DNA of 64,000 nucleotides from Alkalibacterium sp. 20 (GCF_001885615.1 NZ_LSRN01000100.1:1-64000); one strand, 5' to 3'. Shown: positions 36,902 to 48,289, counted from the first letter of the stretch. A program made the numbers and translations. The notes: generated from the sequence alone by a model not told the origin.

Positions 36902-38914
36902 CTAGTCATTTGGAGAAATATCTGACTCTTCCATAATAACTTCTCCATTTCGTACAACGCGATAACTCGCTTTGTTCCCCTCTTCAATACTAAAAGAAAT
37001 AACTTCTGAAGTATCTTCATGGATATCAAACTCACGGTAAATGTCGTCAAACGAGTTTTCAGCATCATTTACATATATTTCAATTATATTTGGTTCACTT
37101 TCTACCTCTTCTGGTTCAGGTTCGTCTTCTTCATCTGTAGGCTTTTCTTCATCCGTTTCATCATTGGTTTCAGTATCATCTTGGGTATCCACATATTCAA
37201 TAATTATTTCTTTAAAGAATGATACAAATTCTGGTTCTTCCGGTCCGGTAGAAAAGACAACGGAAATGCGTGATCCGTTGTAAACGGTCGCTCCCGGTTC
37301 AGGAGACTGACTTGCGACTTGCCCTTCAGGGATCGTCCCGTGAGGTTCACGAGTGATCGTTACAGATAGATTATAATCATCCGCGTATCTTTCCACACCT
37401 TCTGGAGAATAGCCCGTCAGATTCATTAAATTGTGCCCTGCTGGCCCTTCACTTACGGTTAATACAATAGTTGTCTCACTAGGAATAACTTCTTCCCCCG
37501 GTTCAATGCTTTGAGACATAATATGTCCCTCTGGTACAGCAGCGTCGTTCTGATTTTCTCTTTCTACAGTGAATCCTAACTCTGTCAATTCAGCTCGGAT
37601 ATCTTCGTACACTTTTTCTTCATAGCTATCGATTGTGACGGGTGTTTTACCGAGACTGATATATAAATTAACCGCACCGACTTCTCTTAAAACAGAGTTT
37701 GCGTTAGGGTTCGTGCGGATAATAAGACCTGTCCCAATTTCTTCATGATTCTGTTCAACCGTTTCCCCTAGACTAAGGTTGAGATTCACCAATTCACTTT
37801 CTGCTTCTTCGATCGTCATTCCTTGAAGATCAGGCACCTGGACTTCTTTAGGCTGGGTCAAGATGAAAAACAAAATACTTAACACTGACACAATAAGAAC
37901 GGCAATAATCATCAACAGTACTTTTTTTCGTTTGCTCGATTTAGTCGATTTTGATCGGTTAGTATTATTTTTTGAATTCTTATCCTTTTCAGTAGATGCT
38001 GGCTTTTCTGACACTTCAGGTGTCGCTATGGGTGTAATCACTCGCGTTTTATCATCAATAATATCTGCAGGAACAAATTTCTCTTCATCAGCTCGACTTG
38101 GTAAAAGTGCTTTTTTTAAGTCCTCTTTCATTTCATACACAGATTGATAGCGATGTATCGGGTCTTTTGCGGTAGCTTTTAAAACGACATTTTCCAGCGC
38201 TTGAGGCAAAGAAGAGTCTTTTTCTCGAAGCGAGGGCATTTCATTCTGGAAATGTTTAAGGGCAATAGATACAGCCGATTCTCCGTCAAAAGGAACATCT
38301 CCTGTGAGCAGTTCATATAACAATATCCCAAGTGAATAGATATCCGACTGTTTAGTTGCCATGCTCCCTCTAGCCTGTTCTGGTGAAATATAATGTACAG
38401 AACCTAGGAGTGAATTTGTTTGTGTAATTGAGTTTTCAGACAAAGCTACAGCTATACCAAAATCAGTAATTTTAACTGTTTCGTCGTGGTCAATTAAAAC
38501 ATTTTGAGGTTTAAGATCTCTGTGAATGATATTGTGTCTGTGTGCATATTCCACAGCTTCTAAGATCTGGTTCATTATTTTTACGGTTTTTTTATAAGGA
38601 ATGGGTTTATGCTCTTTAATGTATTCCTTTAAATCATAGCCTTCAACGTACTCCATCACAATATACGGCGTTTCATCTTCTCCAACATCGACCACATCCA
38701 CTATATTTGCATGGAGTAATTCAGTCGTAGATAACGCTTCTCTTTTAAACCGCCGGATACTAGCTTCGTCCTCGTGGAAATTGTAAGCCATCAGCTTGAC
38801 AGCGACTTGACGTTCCAGAATTAAATCTTCCGCTAAAAACACTTTAGCCATCCCGCCTGAACCTATTTCTCTGATAAGTTTATAGCGATTACTTATTCTT
38901 TCACCGACTTTCAT
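36902..38914 (-). CDS. prkC: PASTA-domain serine/threonine kinase PrkC (StkP/IreK type)
   Basis: Membrane eukaryote-like kinase that senses muropeptides or cell wall precursors through PASTA repeats. The kinase domain covers about 11-270 with ATP lysine K40, catalytic HRDLKPQN (D133), DFG 151-153 and APE-like SPEQ. A lysine-rich juxtamembrane segment precedes the membrane span at 331-353. Three PASTA repeats follow (about 357-423, 424-494, 495-560). The last 110 residues are unusual: an acidic low-complexity linker (D/E/T/P rich) and a small C-terminal domain. The ATG at 38914 directly abuts the prpC stop. Confidence 0.95.
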   Translation of the reverse strand: MKVGERISNRYKLIREIGSGGMAKVFLAEDLILERQVAVKLMAYNFHEDEASIRRFKREALSTTELLHANIVDVVDVGEDETPYIVMEYVEGYDLKEYIKEHKPIPYKKTVKIMNQILEAVEYAHRHNIIHRDLKPQNVLIDHDETVKITDFGIAVALSENSITQTNSLLGSVHYISPEQARGSMATKQSDIYSLGILLYELLTGDVPFDGESAVSIALKHFQNEMPSLREKDSSLPQALENVVLKATAKDPIHRYQSVYEMKEDLKKALLPSRADEEKFVPADIIDDKTRVITPIATPEVSEKPASTEKDKNSKNNTNRSKSTKSSKRKKVLLMIIAVLIVSVLSILFFILTQPKEVQVPDLQGMTIEEAESELVNLNLSLGETVEQNHEEIGTGLIIRTNPNANSVLREVGAVNLYISLGKTPVTIDSYEEKVYEDIRAELTELGFTVERENQNDAAVPEGHIMSQSIEPGEEVIPSETTIVLTVSEGPAGHNLMNLTGYSPEGVERYADDYNLSVTITREPHGTIPEGQVASQSPEPGATVYNGSRISVVFSTGPEEPEFVSFFKEIIIEYVDTQDDTETNDETDEEKPTDEEDEPEPEEVESEPNIIEIYVNDAENSFDDIYREFDIHEDTSEVISFSIEEGNKASYRVVRNGEVIMEESDISPND

Positions 38915-39673
38915 CTATTTACCCTCCTTTCCTTCACTATTTGCATTGAATTTATTATCAATTAAACAAACCGTAATATTATCTGTGGATCCATTCCGCA
39001 ACGCGTTTTCGATTAGTATATTACCTCTGTCGTTTATGGAACGTGGTCTTGTTAAAATACTACTCATCAAATCATTTTCTACTCCGTTTGAAAGTCCATC
39101 TGAACACAACATGAGAATCGAATCATCGGCTTTTTCAAAAACGAAAAAATCAATTTCCACTTTTTTTAAAACACCTAACGATCGTGTCAATGTGTGTCGT
39201 TGACGGTGGTTTTTTGCTTCTTCTTCTGAAATTTCACCTTTAAGTCTCAGCTCATTCGCAAATGTATGATCTTCAGTGATCAATGTTAATTCTTTTTGCT
39301 TAAAGTGATAAGCCCGACTGTCTCCGATGTTACCAACGATAATTTCATTATTTATATAAGCGGCCGCGACGATGGTCGTTCCCATTCCGTCTAAGTCACT
39401 GTAGGACTTGGCCACTCTATATATCCTTTGATTTTCTAAATTTATGTGCTGATCGAGCCACTCTATTGCTTCGTCACTGTCAATAAAAGAGGTTGCTGAC
39501 CAGTGATTACCTATTTGTAGAACAGCCATTTCACTTGCAATATCTCCCGCCTTATGACCACCCATTCCATCACATAAAATTGCTATCAATTGATTCTCTT
39601 TATTTAAAAATGTTTCAACGTAATCTTGATTAATCGAACGCTTCCCAATAAGGGTCTTCTTAAAAATTTCCAG
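38915..39673 (-). CDS. prpC: PP2C-type protein phosphatase PrpC/Stp, probable CTG start
   Basis: Mn-dependent phosphatase that reverses PrkC. Standard start codons in this frame (TTG at 39589) would remove the first 28 residues, including the metal-ligand motif SINQDY. The frame stays open upstream to a TGA at 39683. The best start is CTG at 39673, 9 nt after AGGAG. It gives 252 residues with D17 in NQD and D35 in LCDGMGG, one residue off the D18 and D36 of Bacillus PrpC. Other motifs are GMGTTIVAA, VGNIGDSRAYHF, TEDHTFANEL and SSDGL-like MLCSDGLSN, and DNITVCLI. A 13-bp hairpin (39719-39748) precedes it. Confidence 0.85.
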   Translation of the reverse strand: MEIFKKTLIGKRSINQDYVETFLNKENQLIAILCDGMGGHKAGDIASEMAVLQIGNHWSATSFIDSDEAIEWLDQHINLENQRIYRVAKSYSDLDGMGTTIVAAAYINNEIIVGNIGDSRAYHFKQKELTLITEDHTFANELRLKGEISEEEAKNHRQRHTLTRSLGVLKKVEIDFFVFEKADDSILMLCSDGLSNGVENDLMSSILTRPRSINDRGNILIENALRNGSTDNITVCLIDNKFNANSEGKEGK

Positions 39674-39718
39674 TTTTACTCACTCCTGCTCAACTATTAT
39701 TAGTAAATACTATGTAGA

Positions 39719-39748
39719 GGTGAAAACGGAAGACATTCCGTTTTCACC
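39719..39748 (-). other. Perfect 13-bp hairpin between rsmB and prpC
   Basis: GGTGAAAACGGAA (39719-39731) pairs with TTCCGTTTTCACC (39736-39748) around a 4-nt loop. Neither strand has a U-run directly after it, so it is not a normal terminator. It begins 16 bp after the rsmB stop and about 50 bp before the prpC binding site; an mRNA processing or stability element is possible. Confidence 0.6.
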
Positions 39749-39764
39749 CGTTTTCCACTCTTGA

Positions 39765-41117
39765 TTATTTTTGTTTGATTAGACTGGCTATAAAAAATCC
39801 GTCAGTATCAAAATAGTGAGGGTACAAATTAACATACCCTTCTTTAGAAAGTTGCACGACACCTTTATGCGTAAAGACAGGTTCAACTTTAAAATCAGTA
39901 TTGTCTCGCAAAAAAGTTTCAATCACTTCATTATTTTCTTTTAATGTAATTGTACAGGTGCTGTAAAGCAAACGTCCACCTTTTTTCAATAAGGGAGCAA
40001 CATTATTTAATATATCTAATTGTACTTTTTGTAGTGAAAAGACATCCTCAATTGATTTTTGATACCTAATGTCCGGTTTCCGCCTCATTAAACCAAGACC
40101 CGAACAGGGGGCATCCACGAGTATCTTATCAAACGTTTGACTAGCAAATACTTCCGTAATTTTTCTAGCATCCAATACTTGGGTTTCAATAAGCCCAGAA
40201 ACGCCTAAACGCTCAGCATTTTCGTGGATTTTCCCCAATTTATTTTCGTGTAGATCAACTGCCACAATAGCCCCTTCTGATTCATTTAAATAAGTGGCCA
40301 TATGCGTCGTTTTCCCACCAGGAGCAGCACACGCATCTAGTATTTTATCCGTTCCCTCAATTTGCATAGCTTCTGCTACAAGCATGGAACTCTCATCCTG
40401 AACAGTTATGATCCCTTTTTCAAACAAATCAGATTGCACAGGTAAGCCATTTTCACAAATCAATCCATCTTTTGCTATTTCACTTTTTCTTACTTTGAAT
40501 CCTTCTTGACCCAGTTGTTCAATGACGTCATCCATAGCCTTCATTGTTGTATTGACACGCAGACTTACTTTAGCTCGTTTGGATAAGGACTGGGCAATTT
40601 TTTCAGTTTCTTCTTTTCCAACTTCTTCAATTAATAGTTCAATTATCCATTTTGGGTAACTGTGTTTGATTGAAAGATAAGTCACCGGATCAGTGATGTC
40701 TTCTGGAGAGCGAACCCCTTGTCTGTCAATACTCCTGAGAACGCCATTTACAAAACCGGAAATCCCTTTATGACCTCTTGCTTTTGCAATACGAACGGCT
40801 TCATTCACACTCGCATGAGTCGGAACTTTGTCAAGCTGTGTCATCTGATACAAAGAAAGGCGAAGTAATTGTTTGACCCAATTTTCCACTTTTTTGGGTT
40901 GTTTGATAAACGGTTCAAGCTGGTAATCCAATAACAGTTTGTTTTGAATGACTCCATAAACAAGTTCTGTCAAAAGTCCTCTATCTTTATCTGATAACTG
41001 ATGATTATTTACCGCTTCACTCAACAAGAGATTGCTGAAGGAATGATTCTTTTCTATTTTTTCTAATATGGTAACCGCGATATAGCGGCTGCTATTTTTC
41101 AAGTTTGTCTTCGTCAA
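39765..41117 (-). CDS. rsmB: 16S rRNA (cytosine-967-C5)-methyltransferase RsmB
   Basis: Methylates C967 of 16S rRNA (E. coli numbering). An N-terminal NusB-like RNA-binding domain (about 1-140) is followed by a SAM methyltransferase with LDACAAPGGKTTHMA (about 260-274), the catalytic cysteines in VDAPCSGLGLMRR and LLYSTCTIT. The 450-residue length is standard. It starts with TTG at 41117, within the 3' end of fmt (26-bp overlap), behind GAGGG; there is no in-frame ATG nearby. Confidence 0.95.
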   Translation of the reverse strand: MTKTNLKNSSRYIAVTILEKIEKNHSFSNLLLSEAVNNHQLSDKDRGLLTELVYGVIQNKLLLDYQLEPFIKQPKKVENWVKQLLRLSLYQMTQLDKVPTHASVNEAVRIAKARGHKGISGFVNGVLRSIDRQGVRSPEDITDPVTYLSIKHSYPKWIIELLIEEVGKEETEKIAQSLSKRAKVSLRVNTTMKAMDDVIEQLGQEGFKVRKSEIAKDGLICENGLPVQSDLFEKGIITVQDESSMLVAEAMQIEGTDKILDACAAPGGKTTHMATYLNESEGAIVAVDLHENKLGKIHENAERLGVSGLIETQVLDARKITEVFASQTFDKILVDAPCSGLGLMRRKPDIRYQKSIEDVFSLQKVQLDILNNVAPLLKKGGRLLYSTCTITLKENNEVIETFLRDNTDFKVEPVFTHKGVVQLSKEGYVNLYPHYFDTDGFFIASLIKQK

Positions 41118-42054
41118 AGCGCATACCCTCTTCTAAATAATTTAGAGCCCCTGCTAAGAAGTCTTTTATCTGCATTTTGGGTTTCCCAAAAGGTTGGACT
41201 TCTTTAAGCGACAGAGCCGTTTGGTTTTCACATTTCACAATACATTCATTCTTGTTTAACTCGATGATCGTCCCAGGTTTTTCGTCGTTAGCTACTTTGA
41301 GCGTGTCAGCTTTCCATATTTTAAAGCGCTGACCGTTCAAAAAAGTATACGCTCCTGGAAAAGGATTCATCCCTCTGATTTTGTTGCTGATTTGTTCAGC
41401 TGATTTTGACCATTCTATTTTTTCTTCTGATGGCTTGATCATTGGTGCGTAGGTAACTTCTGATTCATTTTGTTTTTGCGCCTTGATCTCCCGGCTAAAA
41501 ACATGCGGCAATGTCTCCATCAAAAGATTTCTACCTAATACACTCAATTTTGTAAATAAACTTCCTACTGTATCGGAATTTTCTATGGTCAGATGTCTCT
41601 GGGATATAATATCTCCTGCATCCATTTCTTTTTCCATATACATTATCGTCACGCCCGTTTCTGCTTCTCCATTGATCAAGGCATAATGAATCGGTGCAGC
41701 ACCTCTATATTTAGGCAACAACGATGCATGCACATTAATGGCTTTGAATTTTGGCGTATGCAGGAGTGATGTTGGTACGTATTGGCCGTATGCAGCTGTA
41801 ATTACTAAATCAGGTCTTAATTCTAATACTGCTTTCAGTTCGTCACTTCCGGACAGTTTTTCAGGTTGGAAAACGGGAATGTCATATTCCATTGCTTTTT
41901 CTTTGACCGGAGTGGCTGTCAACTGTTTTTTTCTGCCAACTTTTCTGTCTGGCTGGGTCACAACAGCACTCACTTCACATAAATCACTGTTAGCTAAAGC
42001 TTCTAAAATAGGCACTGAAAACGCTGGTGTTCCCATAAAAATCACTTTATACAT
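41092..42054 (-). CDS. fmt: Methionyl-tRNA formyltransferase
   Basis: Formylates initiator Met-tRNA using 10-formyl-THF. The 320-residue protein has FMGTPAFSVPILEAL at the N-terminus, the catalytic NVHASLLPKYRGAAPIHYALINGE (N, H and later D) around 106-129, MDAGDI (about 144-149), and a C-terminal OB domain (about 205-315). It lies 16 bp after priA. The peptide deformylase gene def, which sits between priA and fmt in Bacillus, is missing here and must be elsewhere. Confidence 0.96.
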   Translation of the reverse strand: MYKVIFMGTPAFSVPILEALANSDLCEVSAVVTQPDRKVGRKKQLTATPVKEKAMEYDIPVFQPEKLSGSDELKAVLELRPDLVITAAYGQYVPTSLLHTPKFKAINVHASLLPKYRGAAPIHYALINGEAETGVTIMYMEKEMDAGDIISQRHLTIENSDTVGSLFTKLSVLGRNLLMETLPHVFSREIKAQKQNESEVTYAPMIKPSEEKIEWSKSAEQISNKIRGMNPFPGAYTFLNGQRFKIWKADTLKVANDEKPGTIIELNKNECIVKCENQTALSLKEVQPFGKPKMQIKDFLAGALNYLEEGMRFDEDKLEK

Positions 42055-42070
42055 TCGCTATCCCTCGTTT

Positions 42071-44485
42071 CTAAATAAAATCTAAAGGCTGATAATCGAT
42101 GGATATAAACACGCCTTTAGCCTGTTCTTTCTGTGTTTCCTGTAACAAGTCGTGTATTTTTTGAGTTAATTTAGCTTCTTCTTTGTACTTGATTAAAACC
42201 TGGAAATGATATCGGTTGTGCGTCCGTGCAATAGACTTTGGCGTTGGCCCCAATACAATCGCTCTTTCAGATAAGGCTGGACGAATATAATCTGTATATT
42301 GACTGATTTTTTTAGCGGCCGTCATTTCGTTTTCATGACTCACGGAAATTTTAAGCAGGAAGTAATACGGACTGTATTCACTTAAATGCCTCAAGTGCAT
42401 TTCTCTTTTATAGAAAGCATCATAATCATGTTTTTTGGCGTATTGTATAGCATAATGCTCAGGGTTGTAAGACTGCACGATCACTTTACCTTCTTTTTCT
42501 CCCCGACCGGAACGCCCACTCACTTGAGTTAATAACTGGAACGTTTTTTCTGCGGAGCGAAAGTCTGGCAAGCCTAATGCAGTGTCTGCATTAATGACGC
42601 CTACTAAAGTCACTTCCGGAAAATCCAAGCCTTTAGCAATCATTTGAGTCCCAAGCAGTATGTCTGCTTCTTTTTTTTCAAACTTATTGAATAATTTCTC
42701 ATGCGCGCCTTTTTTCCTTGTCGTATCAACATCCATACGAATGATCCTTGACTGTGGAAGCAAGGTTTTGAGTTCTTCTTCTACTTTTTGTGTCCCGGTC
42801 CCGTAGTACCTGATTGACCGGCTATCACACTGCGAACATTTTTTGGGGATCGCTTCTTCATGCCCACAATAATGACATTTCATCGTCTTGGTGTCCATGT
42901 GCAGCGTTTGAGAGATATCACAATTAGGACATTCCAGTACATAACCACAATCCCGGCACATCACGAATGAAGAATAACCTCGCCTATTCAATAATAACAC
43001 TGATTGTTCTTTCCGCTCAATCCTCTCGGCTAACGCTGTTAGTAATGATTCGGAAAATATTGAATGATTCCCTTTTTTAGCTTCATCTCTCATGTCAATA
43101 ACATCCACTTCTGGCATAGGATGATTATTCACACGCTTGTTCAATTCCAATAAAGTATAAACACCTTTGGTCGCACGCGCGCGTGATTCCAGAGAAGGTG
43201 TCGCACTGCCTAAAACAACAGGACAATCATGGTACTGCCCCCGCCAAATAGCGACATCTCTCGCATGATATTTGGGGAATTCTTCTTGTTTGTAAGTCGT
43301 TTCGTGTTCTTCATCAATTATAATGATACCAATATTTTTTAACGGTGCAAAGATGCTCGAGCGAGCACCGACAACGACTTTGGCTTCTTCTTTTTCAATT
43401 TTACGCCATTCATCATACTTCTCGCCCTTAGATAACCCACTGTGTAAAACAGCTACTTGATCCCCAAATCGACTCTTGAATCGATGGACCATTTGAGGTG
43501 TCAAAGCAATCTCTGGTACAAGCATGAGTGCCCCTTTACCTTCATCTAGGACTTCAGCAATCGTTTGTAAATAGACCTCTGTTTTCCCACTCCCAGTGAC
43601 CCCGTTGAGAAGATACACATCATGATGGTGGTCTTTTATTGATTGATTTATTTTATCAAAAGCATGTATCTGCTCTAGCGTCAGAGACATGGCGTTCGTT
43701 TTTTCAAATTCGGAAGAAGCAAATGGATCTCGGTATACTTCTTCATCAAAAACTTCACACCATCCCTTTTTCGCTCCTGCCTGCACTGTCGAAGAGGATA
43801 CATCCTCTTCTTTTAATTCGGAGTAAGATAAGGAAGACGTTTCATCCAACGATTGCAGGATATCAAGAAACAGCTTTTGCTTGTTTGCGTTCGATCGGAT
43901 CTCTGCTTTTATTTCTTCATACTCTTCAAAACCAAGCAGTGCTTTTACTTTTTTTACTTTTTTCACTGCTGCTCTATCGCTTACATCATACTCAATTTCA
44001 ACTTTACCTTTTTTTTCCAACTGAATGATCTGGCTTAAAACGTTCTGTTTTTCAGCTTCTTCCCAACTCATTTCATCTTTACCTTTAAAGACATCCCATA
44101 AAAAAGATTCTGGAATTTCATCAATAATCTTGATCATTTTACTGTATTTAGCCCGCATCACTGCAGGGAGCATAGTTTGATAACACTTTACTTGAAAACT
44201 GAAGGTCTGATGTGACAGATATTCACCCAAGCGAACCAGCTCTTGAGTTAAAACTGGGTAACTATCCATTAACGACTCGATAGCTTTCAAATCCATATCA
44301 GATGATACGTGATCTTTGATTTCTACGACAAATCCTTGTATTTTTCTCGATCCATTCCCAAAAGGAACGACTACACGCATGCCCGGTTCAATGATTGTTA
44401 AAAACTCTTCCGGTATACTATATGTGTATGGTCTGTTTGTCTGTAACGTGGGAACATCCACTATGATATTAGCAACTAGAGACAT
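42071..44485 (-). CDS. priA: Primosomal helicase PriA
   Basis: Restarts replication at stalled forks. The 804-residue protein has the 3'-end binding domain (about 1-100), helicase motifs GVTGSGKTEVYL (Walker A), IIDEEHE (motif II), GSATPSLES (motif III) and SGRSGRGEKEG (motif VI), and the zinc-binding insertion with eight cysteines from CRDCGYVLECPNC to CHYCGHEE and CSQC. All cysteines appear conserved. Confidence 0.96.
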   Translation of the reverse strand: MSLVANIIVDVPTLQTNRPYTYSIPEEFLTIIEPGMRVVVPFGNGSRKIQGFVVEIKDHVSSDMDLKAIESLMDSYPVLTQELVRLGEYLSHQTFSFQVKCYQTMLPAVMRAKYSKMIKIIDEIPESFLWDVFKGKDEMSWEEAEKQNVLSQIIQLEKKGKVEIEYDVSDRAAVKKVKKVKALLGFEEYEEIKAEIRSNANKQKLFLDILQSLDETSSLSYSELKEEDVSSSTVQAGAKKGWCEVFDEEVYRDPFASSEFEKTNAMSLTLEQIHAFDKINQSIKDHHHDVYLLNGVTGSGKTEVYLQTIAEVLDEGKGALMLVPEIALTPQMVHRFKSRFGDQVAVLHSGLSKGEKYDEWRKIEKEEAKVVVGARSSIFAPLKNIGIIIIDEEHETTYKQEEFPKYHARDVAIWRGQYHDCPVVLGSATPSLESRARATKGVYTLLELNKRVNNHPMPEVDVIDMRDEAKKGNHSIFSESLLTALAERIERKEQSVLLLNRRGYSSFVMCRDCGYVLECPNCDISQTLHMDTKTMKCHYCGHEEAIPKKCSQCDSRSIRYYGTGTQKVEEELKTLLPQSRIIRMDVDTTRKKGAHEKLFNKFEKKEADILLGTQMIAKGLDFPEVTLVGVINADTALGLPDFRSAEKTFQLLTQVSGRSGRGEKEGKVIVQSYNPEHYAIQYAKKHDYDAFYKREMHLRHLSEYSPYYFLLKISVSHENEMTAAKKISQYTDYIRPALSERAIVLGPTPKSIARTHNRYHFQVLIKYKEEAKLTQKIHDLLQETQKEQAKGVFISIDYQPLDFI

Positions 44486-44498
44486 GTGTCATCCCCTC

Positions 44499-45698
44499 TT
44501 AATTTATAAATTCTATGATCCAATCAATAATGTCCTTGGCTATATCTTTTTTCTCTTTCAACTGAATTGTCTGCGGATCACTTTGGTGACTGATAAAGGT
44601 CACTTCATTTTCATCAACATTAAAACCTCGGTCACTTTTTCCGACTTCATTAGCAACGATCAAGTCTGCCTTTTTCGCCACTAATTTCTTTTTCGCGTAG
44701 TCCGTCAGATTTTCTGTTTCAGCAGCAAAACCGACAAGGCATTGAGAAGGACGTTTGCGTTTGCCCATTTCACTCAGAATGTCGGGCGTTTTTTTAAGTT
44801 TCAAAGTCAGGTGTTCCTGTTTTTTCATTTTTTGATTGTGATTCACTTCGGGTGTGTAATCAGATACAGCCGCTGCCATGACTAAAGCATCACTGGTGTC
44901 AAATCCTTTAGACACCGCCTCATACATTTCGTTTGCCGACTCCACACGTTCAACTCTAATATTTGAGGAAACCGGCAACGAACTAGCAGTGATCAATGTC
45001 ACTTCAGCGCCTTTTCCCCAAGCGGCTTCTGCGACTGCATGTCCCATTTTACCTGAGGAGTCATTAGATATGAAACGAACTGGATCTATACGCTCTTTAG
45101 TGCCTCCTGCGGTGACTAATATAGACTTGCCTTCAAGAGGCAGGTCATTGCTAGACTGACGCAGAAACAGGCATAACTCATCGATGATACGTGATTGTTC
45201 AGGAAACCGCCCTTTTCCAGAATAACCTTCAGCCAGAAACCCTTCATCTGGATCCATGACATATACTTTTCTCTCGCGTAATGTTTTAATATTAGCCTGG
45301 GTTGCCTGATTCTCAAACATGTGATGATTCATTGTCGGGATAGCAAATATGGGACAAGTGGTTGCCAACAAGGCTGTGCTAACAAAATCATCGGCCATGC
45401 CATACGCCATTTTGGCAAGTGTATTAGCTGTGAGCGGGGCCACTATCGCAACATCCGCCCAGTCTGCAAAATGAATATGACTGACCTGTTCTGGATCGTT
45501 TTCTGTAAAGACATCAACATATACAGATTTTTTACTTAAAACCTGGAATGTTAAGGGCGATACAAATTGCGTAGCAGACTCCGTCATAGCTACTTGAACT
45601 TCTGCCCCTGATTTAATTAATGTTCTCATCAAATCTACGACTTTGTAAACGGCTATTCCTCCAGTAACATACAGAGCAACTTTTTTTCCTTTTAACAT
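44499..45698 (-). CDS. coaBC: Bifunctional CoaBC (PPC synthetase / decarboxylase)
   Basis: Makes 4'-phosphopantetheine from phosphopantothenate and cysteine for CoA. The N-terminal flavin decarboxylase domain (about 1-180) keeps the catalytic histidine (SHIHFADWAD) and PTMNHHMFEN. The motif that contains a cysteine in E. coli and Bacillus enzymes (ACG-x-x-G-x-GR) reads AEGYSGKGR here, with E157 in its place. The C-terminal synthetase domain (about 185-395) shows ITAGGTKERIDPVRFISNDSSGKMG. GAGGTG precedes the ATG at 45698. Confidence 0.93.
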   Translation of the reverse strand: MLKGKKVALYVTGGIAVYKVVDLMRTLIKSGAEVQVAMTESATQFVSPLTFQVLSKKSVYVDVFTENDPEQVSHIHFADWADVAIVAPLTANTLAKMAYGMADDFVSTALLATTCPIFAIPTMNHHMFENQATQANIKTLRERKVYVMDPDEGFLAEGYSGKGRFPEQSRIIDELCLFLRQSSNDLPLEGKSILVTAGGTKERIDPVRFISNDSSGKMGHAVAEAAWGKGAEVTLITASSLPVSSNIRVERVESANEMYEAVSKGFDTSDALVMAAAVSDYTPEVNHNQKMKKQEHLTLKLKKTPDILSEMGKRKRPSQCLVGFAAETENLTDYAKKKLVAKKADLIVANEVGKSDRGFNVDENEVTFISHQSDPQTIQLKEKKDIAKDIIDWIIEFIN

Positions 45699-45775
45699 TT
45701 CTCACACCTCGCACATCTTTAGTATCAAAAATCATTTGTGTTATTGTTTACGGATTTGACTTTTTTCACATACTA

Positions 45776-45838
45776 GAAAAAACCTCTGCCCTTAGTATTT
45801 TAAAAGAGAGGCTCTTATAAAATACATAAAACAGAGGT
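45776..45838 (-). terminator. Large terminator between rpoZ and coaBC
   Basis: On the minus strand CCTCTG (45837-45832) pairs with CAGAGG (45788-45783), and an inner long stem joins GTATTTTATAAGAG with CTCTTTTAAAATAC. A run of six T follows. It should end most of the gmk-rpoZ transcript 13 bp after the rpoZ stop. Confidence 0.85.
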
Positions 45839-45850
45839 TAAGGTCGATTT

Positions 45851-46066
45851 TTATTTTTTTTCAATGCTGTCAGGATCGATAACCAAATCTCCAGAAATTA
45901 TCTCTTCTAAAGATTTCCCAACATTTTTAACGCTTTTGTAGTCCTCTAACATAGGTGTTGCTTCTCCATTATGTAATTGTCTAGCTCTTTTGGCAGCTAA
46001 AATTACTAATGAATATTTTGAATCGATTTTACCTAATAAATCATCTTGTGAAGGATATAATAACAT
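45851..46066 (-). CDS. rpoZ: RNA polymerase omega subunit
   Basis: A 71-residue omega subunit that aids assembly of RNA polymerase. The conserved block LLGKIDSKYSLVILAAKRARQL (10-31) and the C-terminal KSVKNVGKSLEEIISGDL are diagnostic. The ATG at 46066 directly follows the gmk stop codon. A strong terminator follows the gene. Confidence 0.95.
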   Translation of the reverse strand: MLLYPSQDDLLGKIDSKYSLVILAAKRARQLHNGEATPMLEDYKSVKNVGKSLEEIISGDLVIDPDSIEKK

Positions 46067-48140
<2,074 letters not shown>

Positions 48141-48210
48141 AGCAATTCACCTCTCTACGTAATAAACAGGCTAATTTATAGCTATTCGATTAATTGATAT
48201 GTGTACCATT

Positions 48211-48216
48211 ATTATA
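48211..48216 (-). promoter_or_regulatory. Putative -10 of the patatin-like gene
   Basis: A perfect TATAAT on the minus strand about 70 bp before the start codon; the -35 (TAGTCA, spacing 16) is weak. Confidence 0.4.
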
Positions 48217-48246
48217 ACGGAAAAATATATTTTGACTACAAAATAA

Positions 48247-48289
48247 AATCACTACGGGAAGTTAAGTGTTCTAACTTCTCGCAGTGATT
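48247..48289 (-). terminator. Terminator of the ntp operon
   Basis: Long hairpin: AATCACT and GAAGTTA on one side, TAACTTC and AGTGATT on the other (48247-48265 with about 48271-48289), small mismatches inside. On the minus strand TTATTTTG follows. It begins 15 bp after the ntpD stop. Confidence 0.85.

Noticed and set aside
38915-39589. prpC starting at the TTG at 39589
   Set aside because: The product would lack the NQD metal ligand required in every active PP2C phosphatase.
39719-39732. CcpA cre site in the hairpin before prpC
   Set aside because: The sequence TGAAAACGGAAGAC misses the required final CA; the hairpin is the better reading.
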